Assembly (NCBI RefSeq): GCF_019343195.1 | Contig: NZ_RPHB01000001.1 | Span: forward strand, 724,136 to 788,135 | Origin: Arthrospiribacter ruber | GTDB lineage: Bacteria > Bacteroidota > Bacteroidia > Cytophagales > Cyclobacteriaceae | Direction: 5' to 3' | DNA: 64,000 nucleotides | Shown: piece after piece, positions 63,301 through 64,000 of the stretch | How the letters are laid out: each line of letters opens with the position of its first letter | Position numbering within the stretch: the stretch's first letter is position 1 | Position numbers and translations under genes: made by a program | The notes under the pieces: generated by a model | What the model was told of the DNA's origin: nothing | Seen by the model: only the letters and a program-made list of their open reading frames with translations | The model's database searches: none

Positions 63301-64000
63301 TTACCGTAACTGTTTTTGAAACTCCTGAAAATATCCTTCCTACAGTATCCATCACAGCTCCTTCAACAGGAACTGAGATCGAAGCCGGTCAGACCATCAG
63401 CATCACTGCCGATGCTTCTGATGAAGATGGGGAAGTGGTAAAAGTCGAGTTCTTTGTTAACGGAACTTCAATAGGTTCTGCAACCCAAGCACCTTACAGC
63501 ATCAGCTGGACAGCAGACGAAGCAGGAACCTTTGACATCAGAGCAGTTGCCACGGACAATGAAGGCGCTTCTGCAAATTCTGAAACGGTATCTGTAACCG
63601 TTTTTGAAACTCCTGAAAATATACTTCCATTGGTAAGCATCACTGCTCCGGCAGCCGGTACTGAAATTGAAGCCGGTCAGACCATCAGCATCACTGCCGA
63701 TGCTTCTGATGAGGACGGAGAAGTGGTAAAAGTGGAGTTCTTTGTTAACGGAACTTCAATAGGTTCTGTAACCCAAGCACCTTACAGCATCAGCTGGACA
63801 GCAGACGAAGCAGGAACCTTTTACATCAGAGCAGTTGCCACGGACAATGAAGGCGCTTCTGCAAATTCTGAAACGGTATCTGTAACCGTTTTTGAAACTC
63901 CTGAAAATATACTTCCATTGGTAAGCATCACTGCTCCGGCAGCCGGTACTGAAATTGAAGCCGGTCAGACCATCAGCATCACTGCCGATGCTTCTGATGA
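60336..64000 (+). CDS. Large secreted protein with at least ten bacterial Ig-like repeats, open at the right edge
   Basis: The frame starts at ATG 60336 (MIGFIKSNIIISVAMIFLAL, a signal peptide) and stays open to the window end, giving more than 1221 residues. Residues ~85-145 (FPGYIFSHWEINGQNVSQKS) look like a divergent InlB B-repeat, and ~150-235 like a diverged Ig unit. From residue 236 (61041) follow Ig-like repeats of the Big_7 kind (VSITAPSAGSEYEIGESVSI, VDFYVNGSLLGTS, AVATDN): two of 94 residues, then eight of 96 and a partial eleventh. Cell-surface adhesin or glycan-binding is inferred. No sorting tail is visible inside the window. Confidence 0.85.
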   Translation, partial: MIGFIKSNIIISVAMIFLALGLEVNFVLSDPRIINLSEEAEESTAWDAFTNNYQNDINYVIGGEELNRNLEVSFLSESILLSSPTEIEVEKNSTVQLVADAFPGYIFSHWEINGQNVSQKSTYEFTMPSNNLNIIGVFLAEEKPTIEFVQPQNNQVFNNKFILEIEFLINNNGTEILYLDFLINGIVVKSLDAKNNKFNWDFEKGGIYDLKLVGNTASGAIVETERLHLEILSENILPTVSITAPSAGSEYEIGESVSITAEATDSDGSITKVDFYVNGSLLGTSTSAPYSANWNTTASGTFELTAVATDNRGGASTSAPVSVTVIADNILPTVSITAPSAGSEYGIGESVSITAEATDSDGSITKVDFYVNGSLLGTSTSAPYSANWNTTASGTFELTAVARDNRGGVSTSTPVSITVIPDNILPTVSITVPVSGTEIEVGNTLSITADASDEDGEVVKVEFFVNGNSIGIKTEAPYSINWTADEAGTFEIRAVATDNEGASAKSETLTVTVFETPENILPTVSITAPVLGTEIEAGNTLTIIADASDEDGEVVKVEFFVNGNSIGIKTEAPYSINWTADEAGAFEIRAVATDNDGASANSQTVTVTVFETPENILPTVSITAPAQGTEIEAGQTISITADASDEDGEVVKVEFFVNGTSIGSATQAPYSISWTADEAGTFDIRAVATDNEGASANSETVSVTVFETPENILPLVSITAPAAGTEIEAGETISITADASDEDGEVVKVEFFVNGSSIGTSNEAPYSINWTADKTGTFEIRAVATDNDGASANSQTVTVTVFETPENILPTVSITAPAQGTEIEAGQTISITADASDEDGEVVKVEFFVTGSSIGISNEAPYSINWAADEAGTFEIRAVATDNEGASANSETVTVTVFETPENILPTVSITAPAQGTEIEAGYTLTITADASDEDGEVVKVEFFVNGSSIGISNEAPYSINWTADEAGTFEIRAVATDNDGASASSQTVTVTVFETPENILPTVSITAPSTGTEIEAGQTISITADASDEDGEVVKVEFFVNGTSIGSATQAPYSISWTADEAGTFDIRAVATDNEGASANSETVSVTVFETPENILPLVSITAPAAGTEIEAGQTISITADASDEDGEVVKVEFFVNGTSIGSVTQAPYSISWTADEAGTFYIRAVATDNEGASANSETVSVTVFETPENILPLVSITAPAAGTEIEAGQTISITADASD
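61041..64000 (+). repeat. Tandem DNA repeat array of 282/288 bp units inside the Ig-repeat gene
   Basis: Unit starts are at 61041, 61323, 61605, 61893, 62181, 62469, 62757, 63045, 63333, 63621 and 63909. All lengths are multiples of three. The first two spacings are 282 bases and the later ones 288. Units 1 and 2 are nearly identical, units 5 and 9 are nearly identical, and so are units 6, 10 and 11 in part. Shared long blocks such as GAAGTGGTAAAAGTGGAGTT recur in unit after unit. This points to recent expansion and gene conversion. Confidence 0.9.

Noticed and set aside
61041..64000. CRISPR array or other noncoding tandem array
   Set aside because: Units are 282/288 bp, divisible by three and open in one frame, with no unique spacers; it is a protein repeat.
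1..64000. tRNA, rRNA, prophage, secretion-effector or restriction/defence genes
   Set aside because: I looked for typical motifs in gaps and genes and found none; this is based on reading alone, not on a covariance or HMM search.

Overview
The window looks like chromosome from a Bacteroidota bacterium of the order Cytophagales, probably close to Cyclobacteriaceae (Algoriphagus/Cyclobacterium-like). This is inferred from gene content, not from a database search. The evidence is two gliding-motility/type IX secretion (T9SS) type B surface proteins with SprB repeats, DUF2911, DUF4920, DUF4159 and DUF4175-type proteins, a SerB-SerA fusion, a split transketolase, TTTG/TAnnTTTG promoter-like boxes and a low GC content. 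No phage, plasmid, CRISPR array, rRNA or tRNA gene was seen.

Layout. 1-713: the start of a membrane sulfatase/LTA-synthase-like gene that runs off the left edge. 958-3700: a methyltransferase, a DUF3253 protein and a run of envelope proteins (MsrA, a DUF4920 lipoprotein, a one-heme lipoprotein). 3724-5658 (minus): DprA, a MerR regulator and a rhamnose-type mutarotase. 5811-12308: two tandem paralogous surface proteins of about 1050 residues. 12511-16251: UDP-glucuronate decarboxylase, GalE and a GH99-like lipoprotein. 16891-21654 (minus): a likely operon of FAH-family hydrolase, M23 peptidase, Bcp and a two-gene transketolase. 22857-25788: a fused CoA-transferase and a thiolase. 26194-28086: a SerB-SerA-ACT fusion. 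28315-31888: DUF2911, GhrA-like reductase, universal stress protein and a TPR protein.

32017-42600 is a compact nine-gene plus-strand operon: holA, a 995-residue TPR protein, an outer-membrane barrel, a SPOR protein, TolQ/ExbB, ExbD/TolR, a TonB/TolA-like protein, folC and trmB. It has a good promoter in front and a terminator behind, and reads as an envelope-energisation machine with housekeeping genes. 42789-48009 holds a DPP-IV-like peptidase, a GNAT enzyme, ArfB and a TPR histidine kinase. 48136-59825 is a second long same-strand group: a Tat-signal TldD, a TldE/PmbA partner, DUF4159, MoxR, DUF58, a BatA-like protein, a histidine-rich DUF4175-like membrane protein, another membrane protein and a BamA/TamA-like barrel. 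From 60336 to the right edge an open gene encodes a secreted protein with at least ten near-identical bacterial Ig-like repeats.

Intergenic DNA carries a dispersed roughly 150-300 bp repeat family (three copies), short palindromes (two of them inserted inside one repeat copy), a 258 bp MITE-like element with inverted ends and a 4 bp target duplication, and simple heptamer repeats. I saw no defence or biosynthetic island that would count as a wholly new system. The best candidates for new biology are the TldD/MoxR/His-rich envelope locus, the Tol-like operon and the expanding Ig-repeat protein.
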